DNA of 64,000 nucleotides, from contig NZ_JAFIMU010000007.1 in NCBI RefSeq assembly GCF_017302985.1, forward strand, positions 248,001 through 312,000, read 5' to 3'. The notes under the pieces are model-generated. The model made no database searches. It saw only the letters and a list, made by a program, of their open reading frames with translations, and was not told where the DNA came from. The stretch is from Corallococcus macrosporus. GTDB taxonomy: Bacteria; Myxococcota; Myxococcia; Myxococcales; Myxococcaceae. The first letter of the stretch is position 1. The number at the start of each line of letters is the position of its first letter. The position numbers and the translations under genes were made by a program. Positions 45,544 to 54,683 of the stretch are shown here, piece by piece.

Positions 45544-47226
45544 TCAGGGCACCGCTTCCACCACGCCAGCCGCGTGACGCATGAACCGGGGCACGGAGAG
45601 CACCAACTCCGGCTCCATCACGAGGCGCTGCTCGCGGCCCAGCACTTCGCCAGTCACGTCGTTCCACCAGGTGATGCGGTACTGCCCGGGCGTCAACCGC
45701 AGGCGGACCTGTGCACCGGACACGGACTGGCCATAGCCCTCCTTCGCGCCCATCACCCACAGCGCCTGCAATCCCGGGCGGCCCATGGCCCACGCCCGCG
45801 TGCCCGTGGGCGACACGGTGGGTGACGCCATCGGCAGGAGCGGCGGGCCTGAAGGCAGGCGAGCGAGGAAGTCCGCCAGCACGCGGAAGTGCCGGCCCCG
45901 CTCCGGCGTCATCGGCACGTCGGAATCCTCGGTGAAGGGAGGCGCGCTGTGCGCGAGCACGCCCGCGCCGCAGAAGGTCGTGACCCAGATGCCCACGTGC
46001 GTGTGGTCGTACGTCTGGCGGTCATCGCCGCCATAGCCGAACTCGCCCAGGAGGATGGGCTTGTCGTAGCCCCACGTCTCCGCCACCTTCCGCGTCAACT
46101 CCGCCGCGAGCGCATGCACCTCATAGAACTCCTTGCCGTAGAGGTGCCATTGCAGGAGGTCATCCTGCCGGCTCGCATACCAGGGGCGCTCGTCGCCATC
46201 GACGTTCCAGTGCAGCCCCACCGAGCCCACCGTGACGAGATGCCCGTACGGATCCTCCGCATGCCACGTCGCCGCGAGCCGCTCCGCCCAGGGCATCCAC
46301 GTCGCCTCACCGACGTTGCCGTCCCACTCCGGTTCGTTGAGCAGGTCCACGGCCAGGAACGCAGGCGACGCGCCGAAGCGCGCGAGCACATAGCGCAGCC
46401 GGCGCTCCGCCAACTCCGGCCGGTCGAAGAAGTCATCCGGCGCGGCCGCCGGGCCGCCGCGCGCGGTGCTGTAGGGATTGTCCTCCCAGCTCTTCCACGT
46501 CTCGCCCGGCGTGAAGCCCACCGCGAAGAGGGCGATGATCACCTGGAGGCCGTGCCGTTCAGCGGCGTCGAAGATGGCGTCGTAATGGGCAGCGACCTCC
46601 GGATTAAAGACACCCGGGCGCGGCTCCAGGCAGCCGGGCTGCGGACCGGGCACCGGCTCCTCCCGCTCGCAGTCGGTGAAGATGAAGATGCGCAGGGTGT
46701 TCATCCCACGCGCCGCCATGCCCGCGATGTACTCCGTCGAGGACTCCTGGCCGTGATTCCACGTGGGGTCGTAGACGTTGAAGCGATTCTCTCCCAAGGG
46801 AAGGAAGGGCGTGCCGTCCTCCCATGCCAGGTGATGCGCGGAGACACGGCTGCGGCGCACGAAGCCCCGGCGCGAGGACGGCCGGGACATGAACCGGCCT
46901 GACGCGACCTCCACCGTCCCCGCCCGGACGCGGTAGCGGTACTCGCCCACCTCCTGGGGCGTGAAGCGCACGCGGAAGCCACCACCCGTCACGGGAAAAC
47001 CGCCCACCTCGACTTCCCGCCCGGAGGGCGCCACGAAACGAGCACGCACGGGGACGTCATCCGGGGCACCCGTAACGCCGGGGACCGTGAAGCCGACCTC
47101 GAACCGCGCGAAGCGCTCCACCTCCTGAAGCGGAGCCGGAGCTTCGGGCGGTGGGCGTGAAGCCGCGCACCCCGCGAGCAGCACGACCCACAGCCACACC
47201 CGGAAGCCCTGCGTGAATGGCGCCAT
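45544..47226 (-). CDS. Lipoprotein glycoside hydrolase, DUF5060 + GH5-like barrel
   Basis: 560 residues from ATG 47226. A lipoprotein signal ends VLLAGCAAS. Residues about 35-125 form an Ig-like DUF5060 module (FARFEVGFTVPGVT, FRVRFTPQEVGEYRYRV). The rest is a TIM barrel of clan GH-A: ARGMNTLRIFIFTDC, the acid/base Glu in DLLNEPEWDG, and the nucleophile Glu in ILLGEFGYGG. The Trp-rich region after each suggests a beta-glucan or mannan substrate. It acts at the outer surface. It is divergent from the phosphatase gene across 133 bases and lies just upstream of the glycan operon on the same strand, so it may trim that polymer. Confidence 0.85.
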   Translation of the reverse strand: MAPFTQGFRVWLWVVLLAGCAASRPPPEAPAPLQEVERFARFEVGFTVPGVTGAPDDVPVRARFVAPSGREVEVGGFPVTGGGFRVRFTPQEVGEYRYRVRAGTVEVASGRFMSRPSSRRGFVRRSRVSAHHLAWEDGTPFLPLGENRFNVYDPTWNHGQESSTEYIAGMAARGMNTLRIFIFTDCEREEPVPGPQPGCLEPRPGVFNPEVAAHYDAIFDAAERHGLQVIIALFAVGFTPGETWKSWEDNPYSTARGGPAAAPDDFFDRPELAERRLRYVLARFGASPAFLAVDLLNEPEWDGNVGEATWMPWAERLAATWHAEDPYGHLVTVGSVGLHWNVDGDERPWYASRQDDLLQWHLYGKEFYEVHALAAELTRKVAETWGYDKPILLGEFGYGGDDRQTYDHTHVGIWVTTFCGAGVLAHSAPPFTEDSDVPMTPERGRHFRVLADFLARLPSGPPLLPMASPTVSPTGTRAWAMGRPGLQALWVMGAKEGYGQSVSGAQVRLRLTPGQYRITWWNDVTGEVLGREQRLVMEPELVLSVPRFMRHAAGVVEAVP

Positions 47227-47359
47227 GTCCCCACCCCTCCCCAACACCAGTCAGCAGGCCGAGCGCCCGGAGCCCACCCAAGGCCGCCCGGCCCTCCATC
47301 ACCGCGGCCCCCTATCTTCCCTCCACGGCCTCGATGCGCTGGAGCGGGAGGAAGTGCAC

Positions 47360-47908
47360 ATGCGCGTGAAGGAGCGGGAGCTCAATCTCGACTGGGTGAC
47401 GCCGCTGTTGGCGGTGGGCGGAAGCTATCCCATGGATGCCGCCGCGCATCTGGCCCAGAAGCTGGGCGTGCGTCATGTGGTGGATGTCCGGGTGGAGTGC
47501 CAGGACGACGAGCACGTGCTGCGAGAACACGGCATCACGTTCCTGCACCTGCCCACGGTGGACATGCGCGCCATCCAGTTGAAGATGATCCACGACGGAG
47601 TGGCGTGGATCCGTGCCCGGCTGGCGAGCGAACAGAAGGTCCTCATCCACTGCGAGCACGGCATCGGAAGGAGCGCGCTGCTGGCGTTGTGCGTGCTGGT
47701 GGATCAGGGGATGGAACCGCTCGCCGCGCTGGAGCTGGCCAAGACCCGGCGGCCCCGAGTGTCGCCCAGCCCGGAGCAACTGGGGGCCTTCATCGAGTAC
47801 ACGCGGGACGTGCACGCAAGGGGAGCCGTCCCGTGGTCGGTGCCCACGCTCGAAGCGCTGGGCACCATCGCCTACCGGCATCTGCGTACGGGCATGGAAA
47901 CAAGCTGA
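47360..47908 (+). CDS. Dual-specificity protein phosphatase
   Basis: 182 residues from ATG 47360, eight bases after GGAGG. The active-site loop is IHCEHGIGRSALL (near residue 97), a full HCxxGxxRS with the nucleophilic Cys and the Arg that holds phosphate. The general-acid region is before it in HLPTVDMRAIQL. Residues RRPRVSPSPEQL after the loop match the C-terminal helix of the family. A cytoplasmic phosphatase for Ser/Thr/Tyr, or for nucleotides or sugar phosphates. It is followed by four bases and then the PRTase/kinase gene, so they act together. Confidence 0.92.
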   Translation: MRVKERELNLDWVTPLLAVGGSYPMDAAAHLAQKLGVRHVVDVRVECQDDEHVLREHGITFLHLPTVDMRAIQLKMIHDGVAWIRARLASEQKVLIHCEHGIGRSALLALCVLVDQGMEPLAALELAKTRRPRVSPSPEQLGAFIEYTRDVHARGAVPWSVPTLEALGTIAYRHLRTGMETS

Positions 47909-47912
47909 GGAA

Positions 47913-49769
47913 ATGCTCGTCTACGGAGATCACCCGAGAACGCTGGCCCCCATCGGGGTTCTCCGTCTGCTGAGAGCCCGTCTGCGGCGACTGGACACGT
48001 TTCGACCGGGACTGGAGCAGCACGCGGAGCTGGTGACGCTGTTCATCGAAGCCAGCGTGCTGGCCCAGGGACTGCTCGACGCGGACGAGGAGGCCACGGG
48101 CAAGGACACCGCAGGCGCCAGGAGCCAGACCTGGCTCACCCTACCCCAGGTGCTCGCGAGGCTCGTGGGTGAGACATGGGACGGAGGCACCGCATCGGTC
48201 ACGGCGGCGCTAGCGCTGCTCGAATCCATTGAGCAGCGCGAGCTGCCCACCCACGTGACGCTCAAGGAGCCCGAGGGCTACGCGCACTTCGCGCTCTACC
48301 CCGAGCTGTACCTGGAAGCCGCACGAGCCGCACGGCTCCCGGGTTCGACCCGGGTGGTGGGCGTGCGAAGCATCGGCACCGGACTCGCCTGCATCGTTGC
48401 CGAGGGGCTCGGTTCGGACACGCCGCCCCTCACCGTCCGCCCCGTAGGTCCACCGTTCGAGCGCCAGTTGCATCCCAGCCCCCACCTAAAGCGCGAGCTG
48501 GAAGCCACGGCCCAAGCCGACGCGGTAGCCATTGTGGATGAGGGACCCGGCCTGTCCGGCAGCTCCTTCGGCGCGGTGGCGGACTTCCTGGAGGCGAGGG
48601 GCATGCCCCGCGAGCGGCTCCACTTCTTCCCCAGCCACGCGGGCGCCACAGGTCCCATGGCCAGCGAGCCTCACCGCGTACGCTGGACACAGGTCCACCG
48701 CCACACCATGGACTTCGACGTCTGTGCCGCGCGACTCCCGGCCTGGGTGGAAGACCTCACCGGCCCGGCCATCGCTCCATTGGCGGACATCAGCGCGGGC
48801 GCATGGCGCCACCACGCGTTCCCGGAGCGGCAAGACTGGCCGGCGGTCCACGTCCAGCAGGAGCGCCGCAAGTACCTGCTGACCACGGAGCGAGGCACGT
48901 TCCTGCTCCGCTTCGCGGGCCTCGGAGTCCCCGCGGAACACCGGGCCCTCCGAGCACGTCAGCTCGCGGAAGCTGGCTTCACACCTCCCGTCACAGGGTT
49001 GCGGCACGGCTTCCTAGTGCAGCCCTGGCTCAAGCAGGACGCCCCCTCATCTGGAGGACACGGCCCAGCAGAGTTCGTCAGCCACCGGTCAGGCCACACA
49101 GGCAGCGAGCTCGCGCCGACCCGTGCGACTCCGCACGCATGCCCTCTTCCCCTCGCGCGAGGCCTGGACCGTGCCGCACTGCTGGAGCACGTGGGCCGCT
49201 ACCTCGGCTTCCGCGCACGAACCTTCCCCGCCCCGGAGCCCGGACGCGGCGCCCCCATGAGCCGCCTGCTCGAGATGGCTCGGTACAACACAGACCGGGC
49301 CCTGGGCGAAGAGTTCGCACGAATCCTGGACGCATGGGTGCCGCACCTGGATGCACTCGCGCGCACCGTGCGGCCCGTGGAAACGGATCACAAGCTCCAT
49401 GCATGGGAATGGCTCGTCCTCCCCGGAGGCCAGATCCTCAAGACAGATGCCATGGACCACCACGCAGGGCTCGACCTCGTGGGCTGTCAGGACGTGGCCT
49501 GGGACATCGTGGGCGCCGCCGTGGAGCTGAACCTGAGCGAACCCACGCTCGCCACGCACGTCGAGCGCACCAGCGGCCACCCCGTGTCCCCGCTGCTGCT
49601 GCGCTTCTACCGGCCCTGTTACCTGGCATTTCAATGTGGCCATCACACGCTGGCCGCGACCGCGCTGGAAAACGTGGCCCCCGACGAAGCCCTCCGGCTG
49701 CGCACCGCGGCGGCCCGCTACGCCGCTCGTCTGCGCGAAGACCTCCGAGGGCAGACAACGGTTCATTGA
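47913..49769 (+). CDS. Phosphoribosyltransferase-like + kinase-like fusion
   Basis: 618 residues from ATG 47913, four bases after the phosphatase stop; GAGG is close upstream. Residues about 140-260 carry a PRTase fold with the PRPP loop VAIVDEGPGLSGSSF (near 206) and STRVVGVRSIGTGLA before it. The C-terminal 130 residues look like an aminoglycoside/choline-kinase fold: HAWEWLVLPGGQILKTDAMDHHAGLDLV, then GCQDVAWDIVGAA, equivalent to the HxD and DxD catalytic regions but without a perfect Brenner motif. Comparable PRTases sit in stress operons (Ter-type). Proposed role: make or salvage a phosphoribosyl compound; reaction unknown. Confidence 0.7.
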   Translation: MLVYGDHPRTLAPIGVLRLLRARLRRLDTFRPGLEQHAELVTLFIEASVLAQGLLDADEEATGKDTAGARSQTWLTLPQVLARLVGETWDGGTASVTAALALLESIEQRELPTHVTLKEPEGYAHFALYPELYLEAARAARLPGSTRVVGVRSIGTGLACIVAEGLGSDTPPLTVRPVGPPFERQLHPSPHLKRELEATAQADAVAIVDEGPGLSGSSFGAVADFLEARGMPRERLHFFPSHAGATGPMASEPHRVRWTQVHRHTMDFDVCAARLPAWVEDLTGPAIAPLADISAGAWRHHAFPERQDWPAVHVQQERRKYLLTTERGTFLLRFAGLGVPAEHRALRARQLAEAGFTPPVTGLRHGFLVQPWLKQDAPSSGGHGPAEFVSHRSGHTGSELAPTRATPHACPLPLARGLDRAALLEHVGRYLGFRARTFPAPEPGRGAPMSRLLEMARYNTDRALGEEFARILDAWVPHLDALARTVRPVETDHKLHAWEWLVLPGGQILKTDAMDHHAGLDLVGCQDVAWDIVGAAVELNLSEPTLATHVERTSGHPVSPLLLRFYRPCYLAFQCGHHTLAATALENVAPDEALRLRTAAARYAARLREDLRGQTTVH

Positions 49770-49898
49770 CGAAGCCCACGCCCCCAAAGATGTCCGCGAG
49801 GACTCGTGCCTACCTGGCGCGCAGTGTGTCGCGACACGACCCGCGAGCGAAAACCAGGAAGGCTCCAGGAACAGGGCCCGTGCCCGGTGGACTTCGAA

Positions 49899-49923
49899 AA
49901 CCTGCCCGCCTGTCGAACAGATG
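49899..49923. repeat. Dispersed palindrome, decayed copy
   Basis: AACCTGCCCGCC-T-GTCGAACAGATG aligns to the AACCTGTCCGAC-T-GTCGGACAGGTT consensus with five or more changes, so it is an eroded member of the same family. Confidence 0.5.
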
Positions 49924-50017
49924 GGGTCCACCTGCGCTGCGGCCCGGGGCGCACAGGCCTGACAGGCGCGCAGGAAGGGCCCGTGGACCAAGGCGCCTGC
50001 CGGGGCCGATGTCGCCC

Positions 50018-50042
50018 AACTGGTCCGACAGTCGGACCAGTT
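50018..50042. repeat. Dispersed palindrome, copy 4 (perfect), near the GntR start
   Basis: Arms AACTGGTCCGAC and GTCGGACCAGTT around a single A; same as copy 1 read on the other strand. It ends 46 bases before the ATG of a FadR-type regulator, a position suited to autoregulation. Confidence 0.8.
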
Positions 50043-50088
50043 CGCATCGCCCGGCGCCGGAGGGCGGGTCCCCCAGTCCGTCCCGTCC

Positions 50089-51162
50089 ATGTCAGACCCG
50101 TCTGGTTGGATGCGCGAAGCATCGGCGAGAAGGGCGGCGGAGATGGTGAGGGTGGGGCTGGTGGCGTATGTGGAGCAGCAGATTGAGCAGGACATCGCGC
50201 TGGGGCGCCTGCCGAGGAACGGGCGGCTGGCCTCGGAGCGGGTGATGGCTGGCTGGTATGGCGTGTGCCGGGGCACGGTGCGCGAGGCCTTGAGGCGTCT
50301 GGCGGCACGGGGCCTCGTGGTGCAGCACCCCGGGCGCCAGGCGCGAGCGGTGGCGCTGGATGAATCGCTGACGCTGGAGAACCTGGGCCTGGCGCTGCAT
50401 GCCGCGCGCTCCGAGGAGGGCCGGCGGCTGCTGGAGGGCTTCTTCAGCCTCAAGCGGCAGGTGCTGGTGGAGCTCCTGGCCGACTGCTGCGCGAACGCCT
50501 CCGAGTCGGAGATTGGCCGGTTGGAGTCCGTCTGCTACGCGCTCTGGGACGCGGCGCGCTGGCACCCCGGAGAGCGCTGCGCGCAGTTGGAGTTCGAGTT
50601 GCTGCGGCTGGCGGCCCAGGTGGCTGCGCGTCCCGGGCACCTGCTCCTCATCCAATCGCTGCAACGGGCCTTCAGGGGCATTGAGGCACGGCTGCTGCCC
50701 TTCATGGGCGGCGAAGTCCTGGGCCAGTGGGCCAGATTCGCGATGCATGCCCTGAACGAGCGTGACATGCAGGCGCTTCAGCACCAACTGCCGGTGTTGC
50801 TGAAGGCGTGTGATGCGCGGTTGCTCGACCAGGTCGCCCCACGTCCTCAGGCGCAGGTCACTCCCGAAGTGCCTCATCTTCAGGAGGATCCCCTCGCCGC
50901 TCTTGCATCAAACACCGCTCAAGACGATGGGCCTGCGGTACTCCCCTGCGTTGAGACGCGTGCGGTCGGCGACCTCGTGTCCGATCCCTCGGCCTGTCCT
51001 CCTGTGCAGCCCTCTCTTGTGGAACCCCACGGCGATGCGCCGCGTTTTCGCGCCGTCCCGGGACCCGAACCCACCGAACCCCAAGCTGAGCGCGTTGGCG
51101 GGGACGTCCCGGACGGTTCATCCGCAGAGGGAGTTCCACCCGAGCCCTGCATCCGCTCCTGA
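50089..51162 (+). CDS. GntR-family regulator, FadR subfamily
   Basis: 357 residues. Residues about 20-85 are the winged helix-turn-helix (GRLASERVMAGWYGVCRGTVREALRRLAARGLV), where RGTVREALRRL is the recognition helix typical of FadR. Residues about 100-250 resemble the helical acyl-CoA-binding domain of E. coli FadR: LEFELLRLAAQVAARPGHLLLIQSLQRAF aligns with [25 protein letters not shown]. The last 100 residues are a Pro/Ala-rich disordered tail that FadR lacks. A perfect palindrome with FadR-like half-sites lies just upstream. It probably responds to acyl-CoA; the targets are unknown. Confidence 0.82.
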   Translation: MSDPSGWMREASARRAAEMVRVGLVAYVEQQIEQDIALGRLPRNGRLASERVMAGWYGVCRGTVREALRRLAARGLVVQHPGRQARAVALDESLTLENLGLALHAARSEEGRRLLEGFFSLKRQVLVELLADCCANASESEIGRLESVCYALWDAARWHPGERCAQLEFELLRLAAQVAARPGHLLLIQSLQRAFRGIEARLLPFMGGEVLGQWARFAMHALNERDMQALQHQLPVLLKACDARLLDQVAPRPQAQVTPEVPHLQEDPLAALASNTAQDDGPAVLPCVETRAVGDLVSDPSACPPVQPSLVEPHGDAPRFRAVPGPEPTEPQAERVGGDVPDGSSAEGVPPEPCIRS

Positions 51163-51185
51163 CGCGGTGACGAACCTCGGGTGGC

Positions 51186-52073
51186 CTACCTGGCGTAGCG
51201 CCGCGTCATCCGCGCGCAGAAGTCCGCGTACTCCTCCACGTGGTTTGGCGGACTGGTGTGGTGCGCGGCCATGCCGCATGACTCCGGCGTGAAGCAGTAG
51301 GTGAGCGTCACGTCGAAGTCCTCGAGCGCGCGCATCTGCCGGTCGAACCACACCTCGGCGCCTGGCCGCAGGCTGTCCGCCCAGCTGAGCCCCGTGCGCA
51401 CGTGGCGCACCCCGAGCTTCTTCAACCACGCCACCGCTTCGTCCAGCCGGGGATCCTCGAAGTGGAACCACTGGCAGATGCCCAGCTCCGGCGTGTAGTC
51501 CGCGAAGTGGCGCAGCGCGCGCTTGGGCGTGCCGTCCTCGCGCAGCAACCCCATGTGGAAGTGCCGGTAGTACGACGAGCCCTCCGCCTCGCGGTGGCGC
51601 GTGGTCGCGGGCCACGCCTTGGGCAGGTCATAGAGGCTGTACCAGTGGATCCGATCCACCCGGCCCAGCAGCAGCTCCGCGGTGCGCCGCAGGCCGAACT
51701 CCTGCACCTCCTCCGCTCCGAAGGAGGACACACCCACCTCCGTGACCCATACCGGATGGCGGGACACCGCGCGGACCTCCGCGATGCGCCGGGGCCACTC
51801 GTCGATGGGCCAGTGGTTCCAGTCCAGCGGGAAGCCATGCACCGCCACCACGTCCACCTCGTCCAGCGCTCCCTGCCGATCCAGGCGCTCCAGGAAGCCC
51901 GGGTCGATGGGTGACATGCCTCCCAGCACGCGGGGCAGCGTCGGGTGCTCGGCGCGGACCGCCGCCCCCGCCAGCCGCACCATCCGCGAATAGATGAGCC
52001 AGTCCTTGTCGAGCTCGATGTCCCAGTGGGACTTGTTGTTCGGCTCGTTCCAGAGCTTCACCGCTTCAATCAT
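51186..52073 (-). CDS. Glycoside hydrolase, clan GH-A type, no signal peptide
   Basis: About 295 residues from ATG 52073, with AGGGGG six bases upstream. It begins within the barrel: EAVKLWNEPNNKSHWD holds the acid/base Glu of clan GH-A enzymes and VWVTEVGVSS the nucleophile. GFPLDWNHWPIDEWPRR and HWYSLYDLP-like segments complete the barrel. It lacks an export signal, so it is cytoplasmic, or the true start lies further upstream in an alternative frame. Beta-xylosidase-like (GH39/GH5-type) is the closest guess. It is divergent from the BlaI gene. Confidence 0.75.
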   Translation of the reverse strand: MIEAVKLWNEPNNKSHWDIELDKDWLIYSRMVRLAGAAVRAEHPTLPRVLGGMSPIDPGFLERLDRQGALDEVDVVAVHGFPLDWNHWPIDEWPRRIAEVRAVSRHPVWVTEVGVSSFGAEEVQEFGLRRTAELLLGRVDRIHWYSLYDLPKAWPATTRHREAEGSSYYRHFHMGLLREDGTPKRALRHFADYTPELGICQWFHFEDPRLDEAVAWLKKLGVRHVRTGLSWADSLRPGAEVWFDRQMRALEDFDVTLTYCFTPESCGMAAHHTSPPNHVEEYADFCARMTRRYAR

Positions 52074-52191
52074 CGCGCGCCCCCTGCCATCCAGGGTGTG
52101 CAGCACCCGTGGCCTTTCAAGGCAACCGCCCCCCGGGGGCACCCCCGCGCCCGACGGCCATCCCTCCCCACGGGGCACCTTGCCCGGGAAC

Positions 52192-52207
52192 TACGAAAGG
52201 CTTCGTT
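52192..52207. promoter_or_regulatory. Operator dyad O1 for the BlaI-M56 operon
   Basis: TACGAA-N4-TTCGTT, 11 of 12 bases symmetric. It lies 22 bases (two helical turns) upstream of the matching dyad over the promoter, so two dimers could bind side by side. Confidence 0.55.
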
Positions 52208-52233
52208 GACACCTACGAAATCGTTCGTATAAC
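52206..52233 (+). promoter_or_regulatory. Promoter of the BlaI-M56 operon with embedded operator O2
   Basis: TTGACA (52206-52211) and TATAAC (52228-52233), 16 bases apart, form the best vegetative promoter in the window. Between them the perfect dyad TACGAA-N4-TTCGTA (52214-52229) covers the spacer and start of the -10. BlaI/MecI repressors bind TAC-rich dyads over their own promoter, so this is the expected operator. Confidence 0.7.
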
Positions 52234-52266
52234 TATGCGTAGGAAGCGGTGAGGAGAGAGGAAGCC

Positions 52267-52653
52267 ATGAGCCGAGGAAAGCTGCCGCGACCCACGGATG
52301 CCGAGCTGGCCATCCTGCGGGTGCTGTGGGACCGGGGCGCACGCACCGTGCGCGAGGTCCATGAGACGCTCCAGGACGGGAGCGGCTACACCACCGTCCT
52401 GAAGACGATGCAGATCATGACGGAGAAGGGGCTGGTGACACGCGACGAGTCGCAGCGTGCGCACGTCTACAGCGCCCGGCTCCCCCGGGAGAGCACCCAG
52501 CAGCAGTTGGTCACCGACCTGGTGGACCGCGTGTTCGGCGGCTCCCCAGCGCGGCTCGCCCTGCAGGCCCTGTCCACCAAGAAGACGTCTCCCGAGGAGT
52601 TGGCGGAGCTGCGCCAGTTGCTGGATTCGCTCGAGAAGGAGTCGGAGTCATGA
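52267..52653 (+). CDS. BlaI/MecI-family repressor
   Basis: 128 residues from ATG 52267, after a purine-rich GAGAGGAAG. The winged helix (PTDAELAILRVLWDRGARTVREVHETLQ, GYTTVLKTMQIMTEKGLVTRD) is the BlaI/Penicillinase_R domain. The C-terminal helix forms dimers and carries the cleavable region in relatives. It overlaps the next gene by four bases (ATGA). It should repress its own operon through dyads at 52192 and 52214 until the M56 sensor cleaves it. Confidence 0.93.
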   Translation: MSRGKLPRPTDAELAILRVLWDRGARTVREVHETLQDGSGYTTVLKTMQIMTEKGLVTRDESQRAHVYSARLPRESTQQQLVTDLVDRVFGGSPARLALQALSTKKTSPEELAELRQLLDSLEKESES

Positions 52654-54683
52654 ACGGTCTCATCCTGGAAGCGGTGGGTTGGGCGCTCGTGCATCTGCTG
52701 TGGCAGGGCGCGCTCGTGGCGGCGGCCCTGGCGCTTGCGCTCCGGTGGGTGGGCCGGCGCTCGGCGAACCTGCGTTACGCGCTGGCATGCGGGGCGTTGG
52801 GCATCATGCTCGCGCTGCCGGTGGCTACCGCGTGGCGGCATGCCTCTCGCGCTGTGGAGGTGGACTCTCGCGCGGTGCGCTCGGCGTCCGTCCAGCGCGC
52901 CGCGGCGCCGCTCCCGGAGCCGGTGTTGCGCTCTCGCTTGGAGCTGCCCGCGCGGCCGTCCGTTCCCATGAAGGAGCCCCCGTCGCTGCCCCTGCTGGAG
53001 GGCCTCTTCCAGCAGGTGGGCGAGCACCTGCCCTGGCTGGTGCTTGCGTGGGGAATGGGCGTGGCGGCGTCCTCGCTGCGCCTGCTCAAGGGCTGGCTGG
53101 GGCTGCGCCGCCAGGTGGACGAGGCGGTGCACGCGTCGTGGGAATGGCAGCAGCGGCTGGAGGTGCTGGCGCGGCGGCTGAATCTCACTCGGCCGGTGCG
53201 CCTGCTGGTGTCGTCGAAGCTGGACGTGCCGTCCACGCTGGGCTGGCTGAAGCCCGTGGTGCTGGTCCCCACCGCCACGCTCACCGGGCTGGCCGTGCGC
53301 GAGCTGGAGCTGGTGCTGGCCCATGAGCTGGCCCACATCCGCCGTCATGACTTCGCGGTGAACATGGTGCAGACGCTGGTGGAGACGCTCCTCTTCTACC
53401 ATCCGGCCGTGTGGTGGATGTCGCAGGTCATCCGCGTGGAGCGGGAGAACTGCTGTGACGACCTCGCCGTGCGCCAGGGGCCTGGCGCCCTGCCCTACGC
53501 TCGCGCGCTCACCGCCCTGGAGGCGCTGCGGTTGCAGGGAATGGACGCCAGCGGTCCCGCGCTGTCCGCGCTGGGCGGTTCACTGAAGGACCGCGTGCGG
53601 CGGCTGGTGGTGGCGCCCGCGTCGCGGTGCTCGTCGCGCTGGGCGGCGGGGGTGTCCATCGTCACGCTCGCGAGCAGCCTGGCACTGGCGGTCCCGCTGA
53701 CCGCGCTCGCCGTGCACCCCGTGAAGGCGCTGGAGGCAGCGGCCCTGGCCGCCCCGGCCCGGAGCGCCTCCGCGCTCCGCCCTGGCATCGCCGCAGCCTC
53801 TGTCGCGATGGGCACTCCCCAGGCGCCCGCGCCGCGCGACGCATCCGTGCCCGCGCCGCAGGGTGTTGCTACCACGGCGACCGCGCCGCTCGCCGCCTCA
53901 GTGCCAGCGCCGCAGGGTGTTGCCAACACGGCGACCGCACGGATTGCGGCTGCGACGTCAACGCCTCTCGTGGGCCTGGCCTCCGCGCCGCTCGTTGTTC
54001 CGGCGCCCTTGCCGCTTGTCATTGCCGTGGCTCCTGCTCCGGCTGCCGGACCCGCGCCGGTGGTCGCTCCCGCCCCGAAGCCCGACCCCGCTGACAGGGC
54101 CAAGGCTCGCGCGGAGCGGAAGGCGGCCCAGGACGCCGATGAGACCACTCGCGTGGGCGTGGATCCGCTGAGCGTGGACCAGTTGGTCGCGCTGAAGATC
54201 GCGGGCGTCACCCCGGAGGTCGTCGACCGCATCTCCGCCATGGGCTACGCGCCGACGGTGGAGACCCTGGTGGGCTTCCAGCACGCGGGCATCACGCCGG
54301 AGTACGTGAAGTCCATGACGGACCGCTTCGGCAAGACCATTCCCGCCGAACAGCTGGTGGCCATGAAGCACCTGGGCGTCACTCCGGAGTGGCTGGGACA
54401 GATGGCCGCCCTGGGCTTCGCGAAGGACGACTTCGAGGACCTGCTGGGCGCGAAGGCGCTCAACATCGACGCCGCGTGGCTCAATGACCTGAAGGCCGCG
54501 GGCTTCGGCAACCTGACGCTCGATGAGGCCATGCAGCTGCGCGCGCTGGGCGTCGACTCCGCCTGGCTCCGCGAGCTGGAAGCCGCGGGCGTGAAGCCCG
54601 CCTCCGTGGATGAGCTGGTGCGCCTGCGCACCGGCGGCGTGGACGCGGACTTCATCCGCCGCATGCAGAAGCCCCGGAAGTAA
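52650..54683 (+). CDS. M56 (BlaR1-like) membrane peptidase with C-terminal repeat domain
   Basis: 677 residues. N-terminal membrane helices (ALVHLLWQGALVAAALALALR and others) precede the zinc motif LAHELAHIRRHD (HExxH near 223) with YHPAVWW after it, and CCDDLAV as the third ligand region. Instead of a penicillin-binding sensor it carries a Pro/Ala linker and a C-terminal domain (about 490-677) of six to seven 24-residue repeats of the form VDQLVALKIAGVTPEVVDRISAMG. The same repeats form most of the next gene. It likely senses an envelope signal with that domain and cleaves the BlaI-type repressor. Confidence 0.88.
   Translation: MNGLILEAVGWALVHLLWQGALVAAALALALRWVGRRSANLRYALACGALGIMLALPVATAWRHASRAVEVDSRAVRSASVQRAAAPLPEPVLRSRLELPARPSVPMKEPPSLPLLEGLFQQVGEHLPWLVLAWGMGVAASSLRLLKGWLGLRRQVDEAVHASWEWQQRLEVLARRLNLTRPVRLLVSSKLDVPSTLGWLKPVVLVPTATLTGLAVRELELVLAHELAHIRRHDFAVNMVQTLVETLLFYHPAVWWMSQVIRVERENCCDDLAVRQGPGALPYARALTALEALRLQGMDASGPALSALGGSLKDRVRRLVVAPASRCSSRWAAGVSIVTLASSLALAVPLTALAVHPVKALEAAALAAPARSASALRPGIAAASVAMGTPQAPAPRDASVPAPQGVATTATAPLAASVPAPQGVANTATARIAAATSTPLVGLASAPLVVPAPLPLVIAVAPAPAAGPAPVVAPAPKPDPADRAKARAERKAAQDADETTRVGVDPLSVDQLVALKIAGVTPEVVDRISAMGYAPTVETLVGFQHAGITPEYVKSMTDRFGKTIPAEQLVAMKHLGVTPEWLGQMAALGFAKDDFEDLLGAKALNIDAAWLNDLKAAGFGNLTLDEAMQLRALGVDSAWLRELEAAGVKPASVDELVRLRTGGVDADFIRRMQKPRK

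Larger units (their letters stand above)
49770..50088. other. 319-base gap with palindromes upstream of the GntR gene
   Basis: No credible gene is present. It holds a decayed palindrome (49899-49923) and a perfect copy (50018-50042). Between them is GC-rich sequence with no clear -35/-10 pair. Confidence 0.65.
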
